Shown here: piece by piece, positions 26,398 to 33,323 of the stretch
How positions within the stretch are numbered: position 1 is the stretch's first letter
Layout: every line of letters starts with the position of its first letter
Source: Pseudomonas putida
GTDB taxonomy: Bacteria > Pseudomonadota > Gammaproteobacteria > Pseudomonadales > Pseudomonadaceae
Length of the DNA stretch: 64,000 bases
Assembly: GCF_026625125.1 (NCBI RefSeq)
Contig: NZ_CP113097.1
Coordinates: 5,008,001 to 5,072,000 of the forward strand
Reading direction: 5' to 3'
Translations under genes and position numbers: made by a program
The notes under the pieces: model-generated
What the model was told of the DNA's origin: nothing
What the model saw: only the letters and a program-made list of their open reading frames with translations
Databases searched by the model: none

Positions 26398-27009
26398 TCA
26401 GCGCACCCCCGATACCGCCACTGCCAAGCCGAGCCCAATCAGCGCGACACCAATCAGCCGGTCGACCAGCCGCTGGCGCTCGATCATCATTTTGCGCAAG
26501 CCGGCGCTGGAAAAAAACACCGCCACCAGGCTAAACCACGCCCAGTGGGCCAGCGACATGAAGGCACCGTAAGCAAAATCCAGCGCCAGCGGGCTGCCTG
26601 GCTGCACGACCTGGGTGTAGGCACTGATCACGAAGAGCATGGTCTTGGGGTTCAGGGCGTTGGTCAGAAAACCCGTGCGCAGGGCAGCCAGCAGCCCCGC
26701 CGCTGGCTCCTGGCCATCCAGGCTGATGCGAGCGGTACTGGTCAACGACTGATAACCCAGATAGATCAGGTATCCCGCGCCCAGCACTTTCATGGCCAGG
26801 AACAGCGCAGGGCTCTGGCTGATGACCACGGCGATGCCCAACACCGTGTACAGCACATGCACCTGAACGCCGAGGGCGATACCCACGGCAGCCGCAAGGC
26901 CGGCCTCGCGGCCCTGTGCATAACTGCTGCGGGTGACCATGGCGAAATCGGCGCCGGGGCTGATGACGGCCAAGATGGTGAAGAGGGCTACGGCGAAAAG
27001 CTCAGTCAC
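26398..27009 (-). CDS. LysE/RhtB-family amino-acid exporter
   Basis: A 203-residue inner-membrane protein with about six hydrophobic segments, the LysE/RhtB translocator layout. The hallmark near the N-terminus is FTILAVISPGADFAMVTRSS, and TGFLTNALNPKTMLFVISAY is the second conserved block. These export amino acids or homoserine lactones. The GTG at 27009 is chosen because GAGGA lies about eight bases upstream; the frame stays open to 27054. It is divergent from a LysR-type regulator 146 nt away, the usual arrangement for a regulated exporter. Confidence 0.88.
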   Translation of the reverse strand: MTELFAVALFTILAVISPGADFAMVTRSSYAQGREAGLAAAVGIALGVQVHVLYTVLGIAVVISQSPALFLAMKVLGAGYLIYLGYQSLTSTARISLDGQEPAAGLLAALRTGFLTNALNPKTMLFVISAYTQVVQPGSPLALDFAYGAFMSLAHWAWFSLVAVFFSSAGLRKMMIERQRLVDRLIGVALIGLGLAVAVSGVR

Positions 27010-27154
27010 GAAGAAGGTCCTCGATAGGCGATGAAAATGCACAGATGTCGCCATTATCGAAAGCGCGAAAACGAAGGGAAACCGATTTATAGTGACGCAA
27101 ATTCGCTAGTTTTTCTCACACAGGTGCAGTGCCGTCGCCGGCAACTTCAAGCCC

Positions 27155-28069
27155 ATGAAACTTCCCCCGCTCAGTGCCTTGCGATACTTCGATATCGCTG
27201 CCGAAACCGAAAGCTTTGTGCGTGCCGCCGAACGCCTGCACGTTACCCATGGCGCCGTCAGCCGGCAGGTCCGCCTGCTTGAGGAAAGCCTCGGCATCGA
27301 GCTGTTCGAACGGCGTAACCGGGCGATCTTCCTGACCCCGGCCGGTCGCGCACTGCACGGCACCACCCAGGCCGTCTTCGAGCAAATCGAAGGCGCAGTG
27401 CAGCGCCTTCAGCAGCAGGAACGGGGCAATGTGCTGGTACTTTCCTGCGAGCCGACCATCGCCATGCGCTGGCTGATCCCCCGCCTGCCCCGCTTCCATG
27501 CCGCTCACCCGGACCTGCAACTGCACCTGGTGGCCGCCGGTGGGCCGCTGGACTTTGCCCGTAGCGGCGTCGACCTGGCACTGCGACGTGATGATTTCCA
27601 TTGGCCGCCCATGCTGCACGCACGGAAGGTCTGCGACGAATGGATCGGCCCGGTCAATCGCGATGGCAGCACCGCACTCGATGGCCAACGCCAATTGCAC
27701 AGCAACACCCGCCCAAGTGCCTGGCCCACGTGGTTGCGCCTGAGTGGCCAGCAAGCCCGGCACTGCCAACGCAGCGACTACGAACACTTCTACCTGTCAC
27801 TGCAGGCCGCCAGTGCCGGCCTGGGCCTGGCGATAGCCTCAGCGCTGATGGTGCGCGATGACCTCGACAGCGGGCAGTTACAGGCGCCGTTCGGCTTTGT
27901 GCGCGATGGCTCCGCCTATCACCTGCTAAGCCCGCAACCGCTGGATGACGGCGGCAAACGCCAGCGCTTTGCCGACTGGGTGATGGAAGAAAGCCAAGCG
28001 TGCCTCGCTCACCTGGGCTTGCTGCAGAACGACGAGCCAGGACTGCCATCACCGCCCCAGGTGCGATAG
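27155..28069 (+). CDS. LysR-type regulator (GcvA-like subgroup)
   Basis: A 304-residue transcription factor. The N-terminal winged helix-turn-helix is LPPLSALRYFDIAAETESFV, RAAERLHVTHGAVSRQVRLL and EESLGIELFERRNRAIFLTP. The effector-binding domain follows from about 90 (VLVLSCEPTIAMRWLIPRLP), the latter typical of GcvA-like regulators. It probably controls the divergent LysE-type exporter through sites in the 146-nt spacer (inference). Its 3' end overlaps the convergent M15-type peptidase gene by 61 nt. Confidence 0.9.
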   Translation: MKLPPLSALRYFDIAAETESFVRAAERLHVTHGAVSRQVRLLEESLGIELFERRNRAIFLTPAGRALHGTTQAVFEQIEGAVQRLQQQERGNVLVLSCEPTIAMRWLIPRLPRFHAAHPDLQLHLVAAGGPLDFARSGVDLALRRDDFHWPPMLHARKVCDEWIGPVNRDGSTALDGQRQLHSNTRPSAWPTWLRLSGQQARHCQRSDYEHFYLSLQAASAGLGLAIASALMVRDDLDSGQLQAPFGFVRDGSAYHLLSPQPLDDGGKRQRFADWVMEESQACLAHLGLLQNDEPGLPSPPQVR

Positions 28070-28593
28070 CCCGCGGTGTCGATATGGATGCGGCCTGTCG
28101 GGTAGCGCCCCAGCCCCATGCCCCAGGCCTGGCCATGCTGTTGCCAGAAGCGGCACAACGGATTGGGGTCGGCCCAGCCCGGCAAGAGGATATCGACGGC
28201 GAAGGCACGGGTGTGGGCGCTGTTCACGGCGCCCCCTGCACACCTGTTCAAGCCAGGGTCACGGTAGGCCGAGACTACTTCGAACTGACGCAGGATGCCT
28301 TCATCAGCCAGCGTCTTGATCAGCGCCAGCGTGGAACGCACCGCCGGCCAGTTGCCTGGCGGCGGCACGGCAAACGGTGAAGCCTTGCACAGCCGCCAGT
28401 CGGAAGCCGAGCGCAGCAGCTGATGAATCGGCACCACGCCATACAGGCGGGCATCCACCAACATCTCGCGGAAGGGCCGGGTCTGATGATCCCCGGCCCA
28501 CTGCGCGAACATCCACAGGTCACGTTCATCGGCCTGAGCCACGCCGCCCAGCATCAGGCTTGTGGCCATCAGCAGCCATTTCGTCCTTTTCAT
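28009..28593 (-). CDS. secreted M15-type peptidase (D-Ala-D-Ala carboxypeptidase-like)
   Basis: A 194-residue exported protein. A signal peptide (MKRTKWLLMATSLMLGGVAQ) ends at Ala21. The C-terminal half has the peptidase M15_3/DUF882-like signature: FEVVSAYRDPGLNRCAGGAV, then NSAHTRAFAVDILLPG with the zinc-binding SxHxxxxAxD pattern, and GLGRYPTGRIHIDTAGYR with the second His (HID). These enzymes cleave cell-wall peptides. ATG 28593 has GAGGAAG upstream. Its last 61 nt overlap the end of the convergent lysR gene. Confidence 0.85.
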   Translation of the reverse strand: MKRTKWLLMATSLMLGGVAQADERDLWMFAQWAGDHQTRPFREMLVDARLYGVVPIHQLLRSASDWRLCKASPFAVPPPGNWPAVRSTLALIKTLADEGILRQFEVVSAYRDPGLNRCAGGAVNSAHTRAFAVDILLPGWADPNPLCRFWQQHGQAWGMGLGRYPTGRIHIDTAGYRTWGGDGSPGSSFCSKPR

Positions 28594-28659
28594 CCCCGCT
28601 TCCTCTGCCCCAGTATGAGTATCGCCGCCAATCGGGGCGGCCATTACAAGGAGTTAAGC

Positions 28660-29814
28660 ATGCACAAGATTGCCTTACCCAGCCTGGCCGCCCTCGCCTT
28701 CAGCGGGCTGGCCGCAGCCGATGCTCAGCTCGACCTGGGCGATGCCCAGCGTGTCACTCGCCTGTTCGCATTCCCCAACAACTGCCACGTGATCTGCTTT
28801 CGCCCATGGACGCTGGAGCAGACGGTCGAGCACTACCTGACCATGAGCGTACGCCGCGACGGCTACGCGGGCGCCCAGGTGCACGTGAGCCGCGACGCAG
28901 ACCGCCTGCACGCGACCATCAGCGATGTGCCAGGCAGTTATACCGAGCCACTGCGCCAGCTGCTCGACAGCGGCGAGCTGGCCTACCAAGGCGCCACCGA
29001 GCTGAACAGGGACGGCAAATGGTCCTACGACTGGTACCTGTTCCTGCCGTTGGGCATGGCCCTGCAGAACCGCCGCAGCATTGAGCTGCTGCATTTCCCG
29101 CCGGATTATTCGCTGACCCAGGCCCAGGACTACCTGCGCTCCAACACCACGGACCGCTGGGCAGAGCTGCTGACCTTCAATGGCGTGGCGGCCAGCGACA
29201 CACCGGCCTACCAGACCATCATCGATATCGCCCCGATTGCAGCCCCGGCCAGTGCCGGGGAAGCGCTGAAAGACACCTACAGCTACTTCAACACTTACCA
29301 GACCCGCATGGTCAGGGAGATGACCGCGCCCCTCGATGCATCAGCCCTGCCGATGGTGGCTTTCGGCGCCCCCGTGCGCAGCTGGGTCGAGCAGCAGTAT
29401 GGGCCCCGCGTCGGCGTGCTGGGCCTGGTCAGCATCAGCCCGCAGGCGGGCGCCAGCGTGCCGGTGCTGGGAGCCAACCACCCGAGCGCGATCTGGTATG
29501 CGGCAGACAAGCAAAGCCATGGTGGCAACGAGGACGAAGCTGATGCAGCAGGGCTGAAGATGATGGGCCAGGACCTGACGGCGGCGTGCTGGCAGGCCGG
29601 CATGGGGCGCAATCGGCAAGCCGATGCGAAGCTGACGCTGGAAGCGTGCTCGAACAAGTGGCAGGTCACGCAGAAGAAGCAGACCTGTGAATTGTTCTTC
29701 CGCACCGTACGCCAGTACCCACCAGAGCAGGCGGCGGCCAAGTGCAATACGGGGGTGGTTACGAGGGCCCTGAGAGATTTGCGTGCACCAATCGAGAGGC
29801 TTCAGGATCTTTGA
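28660..29814 (+). CDS. secreted protein of unknown function
   Basis: A 384-residue protein with a signal peptide (MHKIALPSLAALAFSGLAAA) and no transmembrane segment afterwards. ATG 28660 follows AAGGAG. I recognise no domain. It holds seven cysteines after the leader, including NNCHVICFRP near the mature N-terminus and ACWQAG, EACSNK, QTCELF and AKCNTG near the C-terminus, suggesting periplasmic disulphides. Aromatic-rich stretches such as WSYDWYLFLPLG suggest a beta-rich fold. It is divergent from the M15-type peptidase with a 66-nt spacer. Confidence 0.75.
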   Translation: MHKIALPSLAALAFSGLAAADAQLDLGDAQRVTRLFAFPNNCHVICFRPWTLEQTVEHYLTMSVRRDGYAGAQVHVSRDADRLHATISDVPGSYTEPLRQLLDSGELAYQGATELNRDGKWSYDWYLFLPLGMALQNRRSIELLHFPPDYSLTQAQDYLRSNTTDRWAELLTFNGVAASDTPAYQTIIDIAPIAAPASAGEALKDTYSYFNTYQTRMVREMTAPLDASALPMVAFGAPVRSWVEQQYGPRVGVLGLVSISPQAGASVPVLGANHPSAIWYAADKQSHGGNEDEADAAGLKMMGQDLTAACWQAGMGRNRQADAKLTLEACSNKWQVTQKKQTCELFFRTVRQYPPEQAAAKCNTGVVTRALRDLRAPIERLQDL

Positions 29815-29837
29815 TCGATGCAGCCTTTGCTGGTCTC

Positions 29838-29868
29838 TGAGGGAGCGGGCTTGCCCCGCGAAGAGGCC
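29838..29868. repeat. single REP-like element
   Basis: TGAGGGAGCGGGCTTGCCCC plus GCGAAGAGGCC follows the secreted protein gene by 23 nt. The core GGGAGCGGGCTTGCCCCGCG is the GC variant of the pseudomonad REP hairpin. It lies between convergent genes. Confidence 0.7.
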
Positions 29869-29886
29869 AGCAAACGCAACGCATTG

Positions 29887-30342
29887 TCAGTCTTCGAGCA
29901 AGGTACACGCCATCACCAGCGCATCCTCACGCCCGCCAGCCACCGGGTAGTAATCCCGCCGCCGGCCAATCTCGTTGAAGCCGTAGCGCTCATACAGGCG
30001 ATAGGCCGACTGGTTGCTGGCCCGAACCTCGAGGAAGCACTCCCGCCCATTGAGCTGATACGCGCGCGCCATCAGGTGTTCGAGCAAGCGCAGCCCCAGG
30101 CCACGCCCCTGGTTCTCTGGCTTGACGGTAATGTTCAGCAGGTGCGCTTCGTCGATGATCACGTTGATCACACCATGGCCGACCTGCTGCTGGCCATCGA
30201 ACATCAGCCACACTTCGTAGGACTTGAGCGCATCCTGGAAAATCCCGCGGGTCCAGGGATGGCTGAACGCGGCATATTCGATCTTAAGCACGGCATCCAG
30301 ATCCGCCTCGGTCATGGGGCGGAAACTGATCGATTCACTCAT
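29887..30342 (-). CDS. rimI: ribosomal protein S18 alanine N-acetyltransferase
   Basis: RimI acetylates the N-terminal alanine of ribosomal protein S18. This 151-residue GNAT protein begins ISFRPMTEADLDAVLKIEYA, then FSHPWTRGIFQDAL, typical of RimI. The acetyl-CoA loop is VKPENQGRGLGLRLLEHLMA and the C-terminal block is LEVRASNQSAYRLYERYGFN followed by RRRDYYP. Its start overlaps the stop of the HolD-like gene by 4 nt (ATGA), so translation is coupled, matching the holD-rimI order of enterobacteria. Confidence 0.93.
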   Translation of the reverse strand: MSESISFRPMTEADLDAVLKIEYAAFSHPWTRGIFQDALKSYEVWLMFDGQQQVGHGVINVIIDEAHLLNITVKPENQGRGLGLRLLEHLMARAYQLNGRECFLEVRASNQSAYRLYERYGFNEIGRRRDYYPVAGGREDALVMACTLLED

Positions 30343-31163
30343 TCAACGCTCTTCCAGCGCGCCATCAGCTGGCGCATCGCTTTCCAGACGTCCGCCTTGC
30401 GCTGCGGCTCGTCCATCAACAGTTCAAGGCCCGGCAAGGCCCAGGCATCGCCCAGGCCGTCGAGCTTGAGTACTTGGTAATAGGCCTGGGCGTCGGTATT
30501 GGCGGCAAAGCGCAAGGCCGGCATGCCGATCAGCCAAAGGCAGGTGCAAGGGGCTTGTTCAAGGCGCGCCTGGATGAAGCCCTGGACGAAATCACGCGCT
30601 GCCTCCGGCCCCTGGTCCATGTTGCCACGCACCAGCAGCGGCCAGCGTACCGGCTCGCCGATGATCTGCGGGGCATCTGGCAGGCCTGCGGCGCGCAGCA
30701 TGTCCTTGAGCAGCAGGTAGGACGGGTCGCGGCTCTGGAACGGCTGGCCGGTGGCCAATTCCACCAGCAGCAGGCAGTTGCCGGCGCGCAGCAGTTGCAG
30801 CGAAAAACGCGGTGGCGGCACGGGGGCCGGGCGTGGTGCGGGGGCTTGCTCCTCGGCCTCGACCGGTTTAGCAGCGGGCTTGGGGGTAGTGCCCGGGCGC
30901 GGAATCTCGATTTTCGGCCGCTCACCGGAGCGCGCCTGTGGTGCGACCGGCGCTTCGTTGGCAGAGGCTGGCGAAGGCCTGACCTCGAACGCGGCCTGCT
31001 CGACCGGAACCTGCGGCAACAGCAGCTCGGGCCGCGACGGCGCAGCGAACGGCAGTTCGGCGCGCGGCAGCCAATGCACCACTTGCATGGCGGAAAGGTA
31101 GGCGCGGCGGCGGGGCTCGGTCAGCAAGGCACGGGTATCCGGGGGGCTGGAACAAGCGGGCAT
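30339..31163 (-). CDS. HolD-like protein with Pro/Ala-rich linker (DNA polymerase III psi analogue?)
   Basis: A 274-residue protein without signal peptide. After about 60 residues comes a long Pro/Ala/Glu-rich linker (from about 65 to 130), which can mislead automatic tools into calling it an energy transducer TonB. The C-terminal 140 residues (FSLQLLRAGNCLLLVELATG to DVWKAMRQLMARWKSVE) form a compact alpha/beta domain with AGLPDAPQIIGEPVRWPLL. Its place directly ahead of and overlapping rimI is that of holD in E. coli, so a psi-subunit role in the clamp loader is plausible. ATG 31163 is chosen; the frame is open to 31193. Function is inferred from position. Confidence 0.6.
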   Translation of the reverse strand: MPACSSPPDTRALLTEPRRRAYLSAMQVVHWLPRAELPFAAPSRPELLLPQVPVEQAAFEVRPSPASANEAPVAPQARSGERPKIEIPRPGTTPKPAAKPVEAEEQAPAPRPAPVPPPRFSLQLLRAGNCLLLVELATGQPFQSRDPSYLLLKDMLRAAGLPDAPQIIGEPVRWPLLVRGNMDQGPEAARDFVQGFIQARLEQAPCTCLWLIGMPALRFAANTDAQAYYQVLKLDGLGDAWALPGLELLMDEPQRKADVWKAMRQLMARWKSVE

Positions 31164-31348
31164 TCTAACGCTGTTGGCTGCCGAGCGCCGCAACTGGTCG
31201 GCAGAAAATTGCCGCCTGAACTGGCCAGGGGGCCAGTGAACCCCCCAGGCAACTCAGGGTTATCCCTGATTACAGACCAAGGGGTGAAATCCTCACCCCC
31301 GGATGCAGTACAATCGCCCCCTTTTTACTTGGCAACGAGTAGACGCCA

Positions 31349-32626
31349 ATGATCGAACCCAAGCGCGTCCTGCGCGCCCTAGCCGAACACTGGGCCCTGA
31401 TCGAGCCGCTGTGCGAGCGCTTCGACCAAGGCACCCTGAGCCTGGTCGAACTGCGCCAGCAGCTGGGCCGCCAGCAAGTGGAAAGCACGCCGCAGGACAT
31501 CACCCAGCTGCTCGACGTGTGGATCCGCCTGGATATCCTGGTCCCGGTGGCCAAGAGCCCGAACCGTTTCGAGCTCAACGCCCAGATCCACGACTTCCTC
31601 GCCTACCTGCGCCGTGAGCACCGTCTGGGCCTGTGCCTGGAGATCGAGGCCTACCTGCGCCACCTGGAGCGCCTTGCCGGGCATATCCAGGATGCCTTCG
31701 ACAACCGCGACAGCGATGACCTGGCGCGCCAGCTGCGCCTGCTCGACATGCGCGTGCGCGACGTGCTGAAGAAGCTCGACAACGATGAACAGGCGCTGGT
31801 CGCCGTGGCCGAACGGGCCAAGACCAGCAACCGTCAGATCCCGCTGCGCCAGCGTTATGCCGAAGTACTGGCGACCTGGGACGAATACGTCGAGCCGATG
31901 ATCCAGCTGGTCAACGCCGACGGCGCTTTCGAGCAGGGCGTGCGCAAGGTCGAGACCGTGCTGCTGAAACTGCTCGGCGAACAGGCGCGCCTGGGCCACC
32001 TGGTCGACGACGACATGCTGCTGCGCACCCATGCGCGCATCCTCGAGATGCAGACCAGCGCCCAGTTGACCCTGCGCCACGCCCGTGAACTGCTGCTGCC
32101 GCTGCGCGAAGAAGCGCGCCGGCACAATGCCGTGACCCGCGGCGCCGCCCTGGCCCTGTCGGTGATCCGGCGCAAAGGTATCGACGCGGTGCCGCAGGCG
32201 GCCATGCCATTGTTCACCCGGCCGCAGAGCACCTTCCTGGGCAGCGCCAGCCAGGTCGAGGCGTACGTTTATGCCCTCGCCCGCTTCGAGCCGAAACCGG
32301 CCAGGTTCCCCAAGGCGCACAAGACCCAGACTGGCCCGCTGCCGCGCGCGCCACGCACGGTCAAGGAAATGCTCGAGCGCTGCGAAGATGCCCTGCCGCT
32401 GCCTGACCTGATGGTCTGGCTGCTGGACCAGGAGCCCGACGGCGCCACCGACGAACTGTTGTACTGGTTCTCGCGCCTGTCACGTGAGAAGCGCTTCAAG
32501 CGCGAACGCCTGGAACGGCGCGAGTACACCACCCACGAACACCTGGTCAGCCTGCGCTCGTACGCCCTGACATCCAGCCGCGAAGCGCAACCTGAAACCA
32601 ACGCGAGCCCAGCCAATGCATCTTGA
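31349..32626 (+). CDS. mksF: condensin subunit MksF (kleisin-like)
   Basis: MksF is the kleisin-type subunit of the MksBEF condensin, which helps organise and segregate the chromosome. The 425-residue protein starts MIEPKRVLRALAEHWALIEP, followed by a winged-helix region (RLDILVPVAKSPNRFELNAQ) and a long helical, Leu/Arg-rich middle with LRLLDMRVRDVLKKLDNDEQ. The C-terminal part includes EMLERCEDALPLPDLMVWLL. It overlaps mksE by 11 nt. The order F-E-B is that of P. aeruginosa (recalled). It is divergent from the holD-like/rimI pair with a 185-nt promoter region. Confidence 0.88.
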   Translation: MIEPKRVLRALAEHWALIEPLCERFDQGTLSLVELRQQLGRQQVESTPQDITQLLDVWIRLDILVPVAKSPNRFELNAQIHDFLAYLRREHRLGLCLEIEAYLRHLERLAGHIQDAFDNRDSDDLARQLRLLDMRVRDVLKKLDNDEQALVAVAERAKTSNRQIPLRQRYAEVLATWDEYVEPMIQLVNADGAFEQGVRKVETVLLKLLGEQARLGHLVDDDMLLRTHARILEMQTSAQLTLRHARELLLPLREEARRHNAVTRGAALALSVIRRKGIDAVPQAAMPLFTRPQSTFLGSASQVEAYVYALARFEPKPARFPKAHKTQTGPLPRAPRTVKEMLERCEDALPLPDLMVWLLDQEPDGATDELLYWFSRLSREKRFKRERLERREYTTHEHLVSLRSYALTSSREAQPETNASPANAS

Positions 32627-33323
32627 TCTTTCCGAACTGTCCCAGCTCGCGCCGATCTTCCGCGAGCTGTTCAAAGGGTTCCACATCAGCCGCCGCGACC
32701 CGGAGCTGTACGCCCAGCTGTCGAACTTCCAGGACCAGTACCGCACCCTGTTCAAGGCCTTGGGCTTCGAGCTGGTGTGCGATACCCGCGGTTTCTATTA
32801 CTTCGTCCCCGAGCAGGCCGCCGCGCAGGTCAACAAGACCGCCCAGCGCCTGTCGCTGTTCACCTTCATTCTGGTCGAACACCTGGCCGACCAGGGCCGC
32901 GACCCGATGGCGGTACTCGACGGCGGCAGCATCGGGCGCGATGAGCTGCCCTCGCTGCTGGACAAATACCGTGACCTGTTCCTGCAGGCTGAAGTGCAAA
33001 CCGTCGACGAGCTGGAAGAAAAGATCATGCGCCGCATGACCCAGCTCGGCTTCGCCCACGAGGAAAACGGGATCTACCGCTTCCTGCCGCCGATGCACCG
33101 GTTCCTCGATGTGTGCCTGTCGGTGCAGCAGGACCGCGACCTGGCCGCCAGCCTGCACAGCGATCTACCGCTGCCAACGCCGGTGCTGGTCGAGGAAGAA
33201 AGCCCCGAAGCGCTGGCCCACACCGACGACCCGCTCGACCTCACCCCGTTCGAGGGCGAAGAAAGCGAAGAAGAGGCCCTGGCCCGGGCCATCCGCGAAG
33301 AGCAACAGGAGATTGACGCATGA
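32616..33323 (+). CDS. mksE: condensin subunit MksE (KITE-like)
   Basis: MksE is the small accessory subunit, related to MukE and KITE proteins, that bridges kleisin and SMC heads. The 235-residue protein has tandem winged-helix-like regions (LSELSQLAPIFRELFKGFHI, and ELPSLLDKYRDLFLQAEVQT) and a C-terminal acidic tail rich in Glu (EGEESEEEALARAIREEQQE). The ATG at 32616 lies inside the end of mksF. Its stop overlaps the start of mksB by 4 nt (ATGA), so all three subunits are translationally coupled. Confidence 0.88.
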   Translation: MHLDLSELSQLAPIFRELFKGFHISRRDPELYAQLSNFQDQYRTLFKALGFELVCDTRGFYYFVPEQAAAQVNKTAQRLSLFTFILVEHLADQGRDPMAVLDGGSIGRDELPSLLDKYRDLFLQAEVQTVDELEEKIMRRMTQLGFAHEENGIYRFLPPMHRFLDVCLSVQQDRDLAASLHSDLPLPTPVLVEEESPEALAHTDDPLDLTPFEGEESEEEALARAIREEQQEIDA

